Shown piece by piece: positions 17,154 to 25,500 of a DNA stretch of 64,000 nt. The notes beneath the pieces are model-generated. The model searched no databases. It was not told where the DNA came from and saw only the letters and a program-made list of their open reading frames with translations. Origin of the DNA: Embleya hyalina (GTDB taxonomy: Bacteria; Actinomycetota; Actinomycetes; Streptomycetales; Streptomycetaceae). The stretch covers positions 468,031 through 532,030 of the forward strand of contig NZ_BIFH01000014.1 in the NCBI RefSeq assembly GCF_003967355.1. Reading direction: 5' to 3'. Position numbers and translations under genes: made by a program. Every line of letters starts with the position of its first letter. The stretch's first letter is position 1.

Positions 17154-18581
17154 TCAGTGACCCGGCATCTGCTCCAAGAGGTCGCGCACCTCCGGCAGAT
17201 CGCTCCAATGCTGGGTCAGACGACGGCGCAGGCCCAGTAGTTCCCGATTTGTGGTCGCGGTGCCCAGACCGGCGGCCTCGTGGATGACCGGGGCCGCGGT
17301 GATCACCGCCGCGTCGGGTCGGCCGGCGCACGCGAGCGCGTCGGCCAGCCGTACGGTCAGCAACACCCGGGCGGGGCGCAGCGGAACGGGCAGCAGGTCC
17401 AACGCGGCCTCCACCGACTGGACCGCAGAGCGGGCCGAGGCGAGATCGCCGGTACGCGCGGCCAGATCGCGCAGCGCGCCGCCGATGGTGGCCTCCATGC
17501 GCAGTCGGCCGGCCAGTCCGGTCAACCACGGTGCCTCGGCGCGGTCGCGTTCGTCGAACCGGTTGATCTGCCGATGCGCGGTGGCGATCTCCTGGCGACA
17601 CTCGCCGATGTCGCCGCCGAGTGCGTGGCCGCGGGCCTGGTAGAGCTTGGCGAGTGTGGTGATCCAGGCCCGGCCGGTGTCCACCGCCTCCAGCGCGCGG
17701 GCGTAGGCCAGTGCGGCCGTCGCGTCGCCGTCGAGGCGGGCCAGCGAGCACACGTCGCCGAGCAGCGAGGCGCGGGCACCCGGACTCTCGCAGACGTCCG
17801 CCCAGTTGAGGCCGCGGTCGTACCAGGCCATGCCGATCACGCTCTGGCCCTGCTGCATCCGGAAACGCCCGGCGAGTTGGGCGTAGTCGGCGGCCAGACG
17901 CAGCTGCGCGTGCGGCGAACGGCCCTGCGCGTTCAGGGATTCGGCCCAGCTGACGATGCGGCGCAGCACGTACTCGACGGAGCCGACCAGGCCGGTGGTG
18001 GTGCCGCCGTGCAGGCCGGCCTGGGTGTAGCCGCCGAGCAGGGCGGTGAGTACGTGGACCACGTCGGGGTCGACGCCGGTCGGGTTGTTGCCGTCGATGC
18101 CGGCGAGGATGGTGAGCGCGTCGGCGTACGGCGGGACCTCGCACTCGTGGCAGCCGTCCTTGCCGTGCAGGGGGCAGGGCAGGCCGTGGTAGGGCAGCCG
18201 ATCGGGCCAGAACCGGTCGGCCAGGGGGGCGAGTCCGGCCGGCGCCTCGCCGCCGGGTATCACCGAGAAGTGCGTGCGGTGCAGCGCGGGCGGCGGGATG
18301 GCTCGGCTGGTCAGGAGGGCGGACAGGTCGCCGCCGGTGTCGAGGAGATCGTCGAGCCGGCGCGGCAGACCGGCCGGCGGCTCGCGCAGGCCCGCCTCCA
18401 GCTTGCTGATCAGGCTGTGGTGATAGCCGACGCGCAGCCCGAGCTGCTGCTGGGTCATCCCGGCGAGGCGGCGCCGGGTCCGCAGCGTGCGGCCGAACTC
18501 CGCCCACAACGGTGTGGACGCGACCTTTAGAGGTGTGGACGCGACCTGTGTGGTGACGGGTGCGTTCGGGAGCCTGTTCAC
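17154..18581 (-). CDS. XRE-family HTH regulator with TPR-like C-terminal region
   Basis: A 475-residue protein. GTG 18581 is chosen because GGGGAGG lies seven bases upstream. The helix-turn-helix is near residues 27-82 (RTLRTRRRLAGMTQQQLGLR, then HSLISKLEAG). The remaining 390 residues are helical and TPR-like (LRLAADYAQLAGRFRMQQGQ, SLARLDGDATAALAYARALE), as in large Streptomyces regulators resembling the SCO4441 type. A CPLHGKDGCHEC segment near residue 140 could bind a metal. Between start and HTH is a duplicated VASTPL heptapeptide produced by a 21-bp DNA duplication. Targets are unknown; the secreted protease gene lies downstream on the same strand after 260 bases. Confidence 0.85.
   Translation of the reverse strand: MNRLPNAPVTTQVASTPLKVASTPLWAEFGRTLRTRRRLAGMTQQQLGLRVGYHHSLISKLEAGLREPPAGLPRRLDDLLDTGGDLSALLTSRAIPPPALHRTHFSVIPGGEAPAGLAPLADRFWPDRLPYHGLPCPLHGKDGCHECEVPPYADALTILAGIDGNNPTGVDPDVVHVLTALLGGYTQAGLHGGTTTGLVGSVEYVLRRIVSWAESLNAQGRSPHAQLRLAADYAQLAGRFRMQQGQSVIGMAWYDRGLNWADVCESPGARASLLGDVCSLARLDGDATAALAYARALEAVDTGRAWITTLAKLYQARGHALGGDIGECRQEIATAHRQINRFDERDRAEAPWLTGLAGRLRMEATIGGALRDLAARTGDLASARSAVQSVEAALDLLPVPLRPARVLLTVRLADALACAGRPDAAVITAAPVIHEAAGLGTATTNRELLGLRRRLTQHWSDLPEVRDLLEQMPGH
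18511..18552. repeat. 21-bp tandem duplication inside the HTH regulator gene
   Basis: Two 21-bp units (18511-18531 and 18532-18552) share the identical first 15 bases GGTGTGGACGCGACC. The duplication keeps frame and gives two VASTPL repeats in the N-terminal extension. Confidence 0.75.
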
Positions 18582-19438
18582 GTTCGTCCTCCCCGAGGTA
18601 ACTCCGGATGGTCGACGGTTGGTCACTGCCCGGAGCAGGGTGACAGACGCGAGTGCGAGTTGTCTGCGATGGAACGAGGCATTCCGCTTTTGGCGTGTGG
18701 TGGGGGTGGGGTCGGGTGGGGGGTGGGTGGCACGGGACGCGGTGTGACATATCACCCCGGGTTGTCGGGGGCGGGGTCGGTGGGGGCGTGTGACCGGGGC
18801 GGGTGGCGAGGTTGGCCTCGAACGCCGGCCGGGCTGATTTGGCCTCGTGCGGATTTGGCGTTGCGCGCGGGTTGGGCTGTTGGCCTCAAGTGCCGGCCGG
18901 GCTGATTTGGCCTCGTGCGCCGGTTGGGCTGGTGTGGCCTCACGTGCCGGTTGGGCCGGGTGGCCTCGAACGCCGGCCGGGCTGATTGGGGCTCATGCGC
19001 CGGCCGGGTTGGTCCGGCCTCCTGTGTCGGTTGGGCCGGGTGGCCTCGAACGCCGGCCGGGCTGATTCGGCCTCGTGCCGATTTGGCCTCAAACGCTGGC
19101 CGGGCTGATGTGGCCTCACGTGCCGGTTGGGCCCGGTGGCCTCGAACGCCGGCCGGGCTGTTTGGGGCTCATGCGCCGGCCGGGTTGGTCCGGCCTCGTG
19201 TGTCGGTTGGGCCGGGTGGCCTCAAACGCCGGCCGGGCTGATTTGGTCTCGCGCCGATTTGGCCTCGAACGCCGGCCGGGCTGTTTGGGTTGGTTGGGTC
19301 GAGTGGGCCAGCGGCTTTTGGATTCGGTTGGGTCGGGTGGGCTCGCGGGTTGGTTGGGTTCGATTGGGGTGGGTGGTTCGCGGGTTGGTTGGGGTTGGTG
19401 GGGGTGGGCTGGAATGGGGCTTGTGGTTGGTGGGGTGG
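18582..19438. other. 857-bp gene-free stretch filled with degenerate repeats
   Basis: No reading frame here has a start, ribosome binding site or protein-like composition. 18582-18810 contains the promoter side of the HTH regulator and G/T-rich sequence, 18814-19284 a repeat array, and 19290-19438 a plus strand that is strikingly rich in G and T (TTGGTTGGGT-type runs). The hydrophobic-looking translations of the array are an artefact of the repeats. Confidence 0.8.
18814..19284. repeat. Array of AACGCCGG-type intergenic repeats with a higher-order unit
   Basis: Eight close copies of a 23-bp unit with core CTCGAACGCCGGCCGGGC start at 18814, 18882, 18962, 19042, 19085, 19138, 19218 and 19261, with more diverged copies between them. 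A block of about 123 bp from 18962 recurs almost identically from 19138, so the array grew by duplication of a multi-unit block. The core resembles the AAACGCCGGACGGGC element scattered between genes in many Streptomyces genomes and present twice at 28.4 kb in this window. Confidence 0.85.
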
Positions 19439-19960
19439 TTAGGCCGTGGGGGTGGCTTTTGGGGGGAGGTTTGTCAGGAGGCCGTCCCTCGCGCCCGGGC
19501 CCGGGGTTGCCTTCAGGGTTTCGGGGGTCAGGGGTTCCCGGCAGGCGGAGCAGATGTGGATCGCGGTCGTGGGGTGGCCGCAGGGGGTGTGGGTGACGAT
19601 CACCGGGGGGCCGTCGGGGGCGGCCCACTCGTCGCCCCATTGGCGCATGGCGTTGAGTACCGGCCACAGGGCGCGGCCCTTGTCGGTCAGGCGGTAGTCG
19701 TAGCGGACCGGCTTGTCCTGGTAGGCCGCGCGTTCGAGGATGCCGTGCTCGATCAGGTGCTCCAGGCGCTGGGTGAGCACGTTGCGCGAGATGCCGAGCC
19801 GGTCGTGGAAGTCGTCGAAGCGGCTCACGCCGAAGAAGGCGTCCCGCACGATCAGCATCGTCCACCACTCGCCGCCCACCTCGAGGAACTGGGCGACGGA
19901 GCAGTGCATCTCCTGGAAGCTCTTGCGGCGCATGGCGTCAGTGTAATGGGTGGGTTGCAT
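19439..19960 (-). CDS. HxlR-family winged-helix regulator
   Basis: A 173-residue HxlR-type regulator. The winged helix spans about residues 10-110 (CSVAQFLEVGGEWWTMLIVR, FDDFHDRLGISRNVLTQRLE, YRLTDKGRALWPVL). A C-terminal tail has four cysteines (CGHPTTAIHICSACREP) that may bind zinc or sense redox state or thiol-reactive compounds. No ribosome binding site precedes ATG 19960, but TACAAT on the minus strand ends two bases before it, consistent with a leaderless or near-leaderless mRNA. It is divergent from an MFS exporter gene, whose expression it probably controls. Confidence 0.88.
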   Translation of the reverse strand: MQPTHYTDAMRRKSFQEMHCSVAQFLEVGGEWWTMLIVRDAFFGVSRFDDFHDRLGISRNVLTQRLEHLIEHGILERAAYQDKPVRYDYRLTDKGRALWPVLNAMRQWGDEWAAPDGPPVIVTHTPCGHPTTAIHICSACREPLTPETLKATPGPGARDGLLTNLPPKATPTA

Positions 19961-19961
19961 G

Positions 19962-20002
19962 ATTGTACTTAGTTAGTTGCTTTATAGAACTTACTCGTTC
20001 TA
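19962..20002. promoter_or_regulatory. HxlR/MFS divergent promoter with a perfect dyad
   Basis: TAGAAC (19985-19990) and GTTCTA (19997-20002) are perfect arms around TTACTC. This AT-richer 40-bp stretch also holds the minus-strand TACAAT box (19962-19967) for the regulator gene. The dyad is the best candidate for the HxlR operator. Confidence 0.5.
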
Positions 20003-20061
20003 GGTTGGCCGAGTTGCTTCATGGGACTTGGTCGTCCGGTGACCTGGAAGGGGCTCTCGTC

Positions 20062-21522
20062 ATGGCCGGTAGTGCTTCGGATCGACCGCCGCGCGCGTTT
20101 GCGGCGGTGTTGGTGTGTGCGGGCGTGGTGCTCGTCAACCTGGACCTGTTCATCGTCAACGTCGCGATGCCCTCGCTGGCCGAGACCTGGTCGGGCTCCT
20201 CGCTCGCCGACCTGTCCTGGGTGCTGAACGCCTACACGGTCGTCTTCGCCGCCCTCCTCGTGCCGGCCGGGCGGTTGTCCGATCGGATCGGGCACCGTCG
20301 TGCGTTCCTGGCCGGCGTCGCGGTCTTCACCCTGGCCTCGGCGCTGTGCGCCGCCGCGCCGGAGTTGGCGGTCCTGGTGGTCGCCCGACTCGGCCAAGCG
20401 GTCGGCGCCGCGCTGTTGATGCCCGCGTCGCTGGGGTTGTTGCTCACGTCGTACCCGCCCGAACGTCGCGGTACGGTGATCCGGGCCTGGGCCGCGATCG
20501 GCGGAATCGCCGCCGCGGTGGGCCCGGTTCTGGGTGGCCTGTTGCTCGAACCCGGTTGGCGCTGGGTCTTCGTGGTCAACCTGCCGATCGGCGTGCTGAC
20601 GCTGGTATTCGGTGCGCGCCGACTGCCCGACCCCGCGCCGACCGATCGTGGGCCGCTGCCCGACCTGGTGGGGGCCACGCTGCTGACCGCCGCGATCGGC
20701 GCGTTGTCGCTGGGCGTGGTGCGGGCGCCGGACTGGGGCTGGTGGTCCGGCCGTACGGTCGGCGTGTGGGTGGCCACCCTGGTGCTGGTGGCCGGTTTTC
20801 TGGTGCGCAACGGGCGGCACCCGCGTCCGGTGGTCGAGGGCGCGCTGGTGCGGAATCGGGTCTACGCGGTCTCCGGGGTGGCCAACATCCTGTTCGGCGT
20901 CGCGTTCGCCGGGATGCTGATCTCCGCCACGATGTGGATGCAGACCGTGTGGGGTTGGAGCGCGCTGCGGACCGGCCTCGGGACCGTTCCCGGGCCGCTG
21001 TGCGTGCCGTTCGTGACGATTCTGGCCGGGCGCTACGTGGCCCGGGTCGGACCGGGGCCGCTGGTCGTGCTCGGCGGAATCTCGTTCAGCGCGGGTTTGG
21101 GTTGGTGGATCCTCCGACTCGAACCGCACGCGCACTACGCGAGCGACTTCCTGCCCGGCTCGATCCTCGGCGGCATCGGCGTCGGGCTGGTCCTGCCGAC
21201 CCTGATCGCCACCGCGACCGGTGCGCTGACCCCGGATCGGTTCGCCACCGGCTCGGGAGTGATCACCATGCTGCGGCAGGTCGGTGCGGCGCTGGGGGTC
21301 GCGGTGTTCGTCGCGGCGGTCGGCGCGCCGGCCACGCTCGACGGCTACGACCGGGCCTGGTACATCCTCGGCGGCGCGACGCTGCTCACCGCGCTCGCCG
21401 CCCTGTTCCTGCCCCGCGCGGGTCGCGGCGCGGGCGCGGGCGCGGGGGCCGGGCGGGCCTCGGGAGCGGCGGAGGTTTCGGCCGGATCGGCGGCTTCGGC
21501 GGCTTCGGCGACGGTGAACTGA
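20062..21522 (+). CDS. MFS transporter, DHA2 (14-helix) drug-exporter family
   Basis: A 486-residue integral membrane protein with fourteen likely transmembrane segments. The start of helix 1 carries the DHA2 signature VLVNLDLFIVNVAMPSL, and motif A is GRLSDRIGHRR between helices 2 and 3. Helix 5 has the antiporter-like motif IGGIAAAVGPVLGG. It should export a small molecule in exchange for protons. ATG 20062 follows GGAAGGGG. The last 30 residues are a low-complexity Gly/Ala/Ser tail. It is divergent from the HxlR regulator; the pair resembles a compound-induced efflux switch. The exported substrate is not known. Confidence 0.9.
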   Translation: MAGSASDRPPRAFAAVLVCAGVVLVNLDLFIVNVAMPSLAETWSGSSLADLSWVLNAYTVVFAALLVPAGRLSDRIGHRRAFLAGVAVFTLASALCAAAPELAVLVVARLGQAVGAALLMPASLGLLLTSYPPERRGTVIRAWAAIGGIAAAVGPVLGGLLLEPGWRWVFVVNLPIGVLTLVFGARRLPDPAPTDRGPLPDLVGATLLTAAIGALSLGVVRAPDWGWWSGRTVGVWVATLVLVAGFLVRNGRHPRPVVEGALVRNRVYAVSGVANILFGVAFAGMLISATMWMQTVWGWSALRTGLGTVPGPLCVPFVTILAGRYVARVGPGPLVVLGGISFSAGLGWWILRLEPHAHYASDFLPGSILGGIGVGLVLPTLIATATGALTPDRFATGSGVITMLRQVGAALGVAVFVAAVGAPATLDGYDRAWYILGGATLLTALAALFLPRAGRGAGAGAGAGRASGAAEVSAGSAASAASATVN

Positions 21523-21640
21523 CGAGAGCGGGTGCGGGAGCGCGGGGTGCGTGGGCGGTATAGCGGAGTCGGGCGGGTCCGCTCGGTCCGGGCTCCCGCC
21601 CCGGTCGGGCCTCGCGCTCGGGTCGGGGCCGGCGCCTCGG

Positions 21641-22237
21641 TCAGGTTTCCTTTGTTGTCTTGGCGGCCTTGGCGGCTCGTTTCGCCTCCTGCTTGTGGGC
21701 GCGGACCTTGGCCAGGGAGTCGGGGCCCGTGATGTCGGCCACCGAGCGGTAGGAGCCGACCTCTCCGTAGGCGCCGGCCGCCTCGCGCCAGCCCTTGGGG
21801 GTGACGCCGTATTGCTTGCCGAGCAGGGCCAGGAAGATCTGTGCCTTCTGCTTTCCGAAACCGGGCAGTTCCTGGAGCCGCTTCAGCAGGTCGGCGCCGG
21901 TCTTCGCGTCGGCCCAGACCGCGCTCGCGTCGCCGTCGTAGTGTTCGACCAGGTACCGGCACAACTGCTGGACGCGGTGGGCCATCGAGCCGGGATAGCG
22001 GTGTACGGCGGGCTTTTCGACGAAGAGCGCGGTGAAGGCGTCCGGGTCGTAGGCGGCGATCTCGTGCGCGTCCAGGTCGGTGCCGCCCAGGCGGCGGGAG
22101 ATGGTGTACGGGCCGGTGAAGGCCCACTCCATCGGGATCTGCTGGTCCAGCAACATGCCGGTCAGCGCCGCCAACGCACTGCGTCCCAACAACTCGTCGG
22201 CCTCGTCCTGCTGGGCGAGGTGCACTGTCGTGTTCAT
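21641..22237 (-). CDS. HhH-GPD-type base excision DNA repair family protein
   Basis: A 198-residue protein with an N-terminal helical part (ALTGMLLDQQIPMEWAFTGP) and a helix-hairpin-helix near residue 130 (LQELPGFGKQKAQIFLALLG), followed by a conserved YGVTPKGW segment. The C-terminus is Lys/Ala-rich. The family is widespread in Actinobacteria and resembles DNA glycosylases. The catalytic Asp of classic HhH-GPD enzymes is not evident to me, so glycosylase activity is an inference. ATG 22237 has no strong ribosome binding site. The upstream serine hydrolase gene is on the same strand with 65 bases between. Confidence 0.85.
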   Translation of the reverse strand: MNTTVHLAQQDEADELLGRSALAALTGMLLDQQIPMEWAFTGPYTISRRLGGTDLDAHEIAAYDPDAFTALFVEKPAVHRYPGSMAHRVQQLCRYLVEHYDGDASAVWADAKTGADLLKRLQELPGFGKQKAQIFLALLGKQYGVTPKGWREAAGAYGEVGSYRSVADITGPDSLAKVRAHKQEAKRAAKAAKTTKET

Positions 22238-22302
22238 CCCCCGATGATCCCCCGGCCGGCCCCGGACCCGCACCCGGACTCGCCGCCGACCGGGGTTCTC
22301 GG

Positions 22303-23310
22303 TCAGCTCAGGGTCGTTGTCACCGCCGGGACGGCGGCTCGGGTGACGGCCTCGATCTGGGACACACCTTCGTCCATGGTCGGTTGGTCGTCGGAGAGGA
22401 CGGCGATCAGCAGCGGCCGGCCGGCGTGGGTGATCTGGCCGATGCTGTTGATCACCCACAGGCCGGTGGCATCGCGGGGGAGCCAGCCGTTCTTGAGCGC
22501 CGGGGTGGTGGCGGGGTCGGCGGCGACGGACACACCCCAGGTCTGGTCGTCCTCGACGGAGGTCATCAGGTCGGCGATGTAGGCCCGGGAGTCGGCGTCG
22601 AGGGGTGAGTCGGCGGTGGTGATCGCGGCCAGGAGGCGGACCTGGTCGGCGGCGGTCGTCGTGGTCAACCCCCAGGAGGCTCCGGCCGGTTCGGTCTCGG
22701 TCAGGCCCAGGACGGCGTTGGCGGCGCGCAGTCCGGCGGCACCGCCGACGGCGGACCACAGGGTGTCGGCGGCGTCGTTGTCGCTGTTCTCGATCATGGC
22801 CTCGGCCGTGGCCCGTTCGGCGGCGGTCAGCGTGCGGTCGTCGTGCCCGGCCCGGAGCAGCAGCGCGGCCAGGATGTCGACCTTGACGATGCTCGCGGTG
22901 ACGTAGGCGCGGTCCTCCCGATAGCCGGCGATCGTGCCGTCGGCCGGGTCGAGGATGGCGACCGACAGGTTTCCCGTGGTCGCGGGCAGCGCGGCGGCGA
23001 GCACGTCGGCGGCGGCCGGCCCGGCGGGCGGTCGCGGGTCGGCGGCGCGGGCCACGTCGGTGGGTGCGGCGGTGGGGCTGTCCGACGGTGGCAAGGCGGG
23101 CTCCGTGTGCTCGGGCGGTGTCGCCGATGTCGCCGGGGCCGCCCCGGCGTTCGCGGTCGGCTCGGCGGCGAACGAGGCCGGCTCCGCGCGGCCGGGCGAG
23201 ACGACCGGCCACAGCAGGGTCGCACAGACCAGGACGATCGTGACGGGTGCGACGACGGCTCGGCCGCGGCCGATCGGGCGGCGGCGGGTGCGCTCGTGAG
23301 CGGGGCTCAT
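22303..23310 (-). CDS. Membrane-anchored serine hydrolase, beta-lactamase/PBP-like
   Basis: A 335-residue protein. A short basic N-terminus and one hydrophobic segment (VVAPVTIVLVCATLLWPVV) form a signal or membrane anchor, followed by an 80-residue Ala/Pro/Thr-rich linker. The catalytic domain keeps the class A order: S-x-x-K in TASIVKVDIL, SDN in MIENSDNDAADTLW, and KNG (in place of KTG) in ALKNGWLP. It probably acts outside the membrane on cell wall peptides or beta-lactams. The KNG variant and the lack of other beta-lactamase landmarks make a resistance role uncertain. ATG 23310 is chosen as the first Met before the basic stretch. Confidence 0.8.
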   Translation of the reverse strand: MSPAHERTRRRPIGRGRAVVAPVTIVLVCATLLWPVVSPGRAEPASFAAEPTANAGAAPATSATPPEHTEPALPPSDSPTAAPTDVARAADPRPPAGPAAADVLAAALPATTGNLSVAILDPADGTIAGYREDRAYVTASIVKVDILAALLLRAGHDDRTLTAAERATAEAMIENSDNDAADTLWSAVGGAAGLRAANAVLGLTETEPAGASWGLTTTTAADQVRLLAAITTADSPLDADSRAYIADLMTSVEDDQTWGVSVAADPATTPALKNGWLPRDATGLWVINSIGQITHAGRPLLIAVLSDDQPTMDEGVSQIEAVTRAAVPAVTTTLS

Positions 23311-23526
23311 GCTCCACACGCTGACGGGCGGGCCTGTGCGGTGGCTGAGACGCGGATGAAGACTGGATGAGAGTGACGGCGATCGCCACCATGATGTTCC
23401 GATGGACCACACGACGTATCACGGCACGGTGGGCGGTCGCGATCGCCCGCTCCACCTCGACCTGTTCGACCCCGGGCGGCCCCGGAGCCTGTCGCCGACG
23501 GCGGACGCTTCGCACGAGTCAGCGGC

Positions 23527-24321
23527 ATGACGGTGCGGTTTCGGTTCGTGTTGCGGCCCGTGGCGGCGGTGCGGCCATGGGGGGACGAGGCGCCCCGGTT
23601 GGGCTGGTTCATCCTGACGGACGGCTGGTACTGGATCGAGGCGGGCGGCCACGAACTGCTGCGCTACGCGGACTCGGCGGGGGCCGGGGCGTTCGCCGAT
23701 CCGGACGCGGTGCGCGAACCACCGTACGTCGACTATCACGTGGTCCGGCTCTGGGAGGACCTGGTCGACCTGATGCCCCGGATCATGGAGCCCGTACCGC
23801 CGGACCTGGCCGACTTCGTGCCGGATCGGCGGCTCCGGGCCGAGGGGCCGGCCGCGCCCGGTGTCGAGGCGGCGATCTCCTGGGCCGAGGGGCACGTGTT
23901 GGACATGGGCCACCTGCGGGCGGCACCGGACATCCGGTTCCGACGCGCGGTGTCGGGCGGGGGCGACACGATGACGATCACCTGGGCCCACGCGCCCGAC
24001 CCGGACGACGACGACCCGATCCGGTTCACCGCGCCGGCCACCGGTCGGGTCACCGTGCCCACGGAGGACTTCACCGCCGCCGTGACGGCCTTCGACCGCG
24101 AGCTGTTCACCACGATGGAGGAACGGGTCGCGGCCCTGGAGGCATCCGGCCCACCCCCGGGCGTCGAACTCGACACGATCCACCTCCGCCGCGAACAACA
24201 CGACCGCGCCACCTGGTTGCCCCGAGCCCTGAACCGCACCCCCGACACCGACTGGCCCGCGGTCCGCTCCGGCGCCGAACTCCTCGGCCGATCGACCAGG
24301 AGGCCGGCGAACCGGACCTGA
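23527..24321 (+). CDS. DUF5984 family protein
   Basis: A 264-residue acidic protein that fits DUF5984: opening MTVRFRFVLRPVAAV, then LGWFILTDGWYWIEAGG and HELLRYADSAG, and later YVDYHVVRLWEDL. No catalytic motif, signal or membrane segment is visible. The role of the family is unknown; related sequences occur in Streptomyces, often near nuclease, toxin or immunity-like genes. The AbiEii-like nucleotidyltransferase gene follows in the same direction after 78 bases, so the two may form an operon. Confidence 0.8.
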   Translation: MTVRFRFVLRPVAAVRPWGDEAPRLGWFILTDGWYWIEAGGHELLRYADSAGAGAFADPDAVREPPYVDYHVVRLWEDLVDLMPRIMEPVPPDLADFVPDRRLRAEGPAAPGVEAAISWAEGHVLDMGHLRAAPDIRFRRAVSGGGDTMTITWAHAPDPDDDDPIRFTAPATGRVTVPTEDFTAAVTAFDRELFTTMEERVAALEASGPPPGVELDTIHLRREQHDRATWLPRALNRTPDTDWPAVRSGAELLGRSTRRPANRT

Positions 24322-24399
24322 GACCGACCGCGCCCGAGGCCGGTCGCTCGACGCACGCCGGCGGTTGCCCCGCTGCCCGCCGACAAGGAGGATCGTGCG

Positions 24400-25500
24400 A
24401 TGCCCGTTCCGCCACCCCACCTCGACCCCGACTCGGCGACACGATGGCGGCACGCCCGCGCCCGGGCCGTGGACCACCTCCTGACGGCCGTGGCCGGCTC
24501 CAGCCGGGTCGACGAACTCGTACTGCGCGGGAGCGTGTTGCTCAAGGCGTGGTACGGCCCGGCGGCCCGCGAGCCGGGCGACCTCGACTTCGTGGTGACG
24601 ACGAAGGGGTGGGGACCGGAGGACGGCCGCACCGACCGGATGTTCGCCGAGATCGCGCGTCGCGCCGAGGAGTCGTCCGGGATGGATGAGTCCGGCGTAC
24701 GGGTGGTCGCGACCCGGGCGCTGGACGAAACGCTCCGGGCCTACGACCGCGCGCCCGGCCGCCGACTCGGACTCCCGTGGCGGGCCGAAGGGTTGCCGGG
24801 CGGCACGGTGTACCTCGACTTCGTCTTCGGCGAACGGTTGCCGAGTGAGCCGGAATTGGTCGAGATCCCGCGCTCCGACGGGACCGGTGCACATCTGCTG
24901 GTCGGCGCCACCCCCGAACAGTCGTTGGCCTGGAAGCTGTTGTGGTTGGTCGAGGACGACCCCCCGCGCCCGCGGGATCTCTACGACGCGGTATTGCTCG
25001 CGGAGCACGTGCCGTTGCCCGTCCGGCTGCTGCGGGACACGTTCATGGTGTTCGATCCCGGTTACGGCGGACACCCGTTCACCGTGGATCTGCTCCGCCC
25101 GGATCGGGTGAAGCCGTTCGAACCGGACCACGGTCACCCCGAGTCGATCGGCGGAGAGCTGTCGGTTCGGTTGGTGCGGGCGTTGGCGCCGACCTTCGCA
25201 GCGCGAGGCGGGGCCGGCGCGAGTGGGTACACCCGGGCCGTGCGGCGGATGGGTTCCTGGATCGAGAAGTGTCGGGCGCTGCGCGGGGACCCGCGGGCGC
25301 TGCTGGATGTGATCACGGCCGACTCGTGGCACCTGGACTCGGCCCTGGTGGTGTACCGCGAGGTGATGGGGTCGAGAACCTGCGACCTGGTCGAGGCCGC
25401 GCGGGTGGTGACCGGCCACTGGGACGGGCGGCCGGCGCAGGTCGGACACGAGCGGTGGCATCCGTATGTGGTCGAGGAGGCCTTCGAGCGGTTGGGCTAG
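24400..25500 (+). CDS. AbiEii/AbiGii-type nucleotidyltransferase (toxin-family) protein
   Basis: A 366-residue protein with the nucleotidyltransferase pattern of AbiEii: [14 protein letters not shown] around residue 42, then the paired acids in GDLDFVVTT (residue ~63). A third acidic strand lies in VYLDFVFGE, and [26 protein letters not shown] is the helix typical of this family. Classic AbiEii transfers nucleotides to RNA or tRNA to block growth during phage infection, with AbiEi as antitoxin. No AbiEi-like winged-helix gene is adjacent; a DUF5984 gene precedes it. AAGGAGG lies before the ATG. The stop codon overlaps the stop of the convergent acyl-CoA ligase gene. An actual defence role is inferred. 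Confidence 0.8.
   Translation: MPVPPPHLDPDSATRWRHARARAVDHLLTAVAGSSRVDELVLRGSVLLKAWYGPAAREPGDLDFVVTTKGWGPEDGRTDRMFAEIARRAEESSGMDESGVRVVATRALDETLRAYDRAPGRRLGLPWRAEGLPGGTVYLDFVFGERLPSEPELVEIPRSDGTGAHLLVGATPEQSLAWKLLWLVEDDPPRPRDLYDAVLLAEHVPLPVRLLRDTFMVFDPGYGGHPFTVDLLRPDRVKPFEPDHGHPESIGGELSVRLVRALAPTFAARGGAGASGYTRAVRRMGSWIEKCRALRGDPRALLDVITADSWHLDSALVVYREVMGSRTCDLVEAARVVTGHWDGRPAQVGHERWHPYVVEEAFERLG

Noticed and set aside
18660..19241. Several overlapping short frames giving hydrophobic Trp/Gly/Pro-rich peptides
   Set aside because: They are translations of the tandem intergenic repeats; no start signals and repeat-driven composition.
22303..23310. True beta-lactamase conferring resistance
   Set aside because: SxxK and SDN are present but KTG is KNG, and the long linker and anchor suggest a general cell-wall serine hydrolase; annotated cautiously instead.
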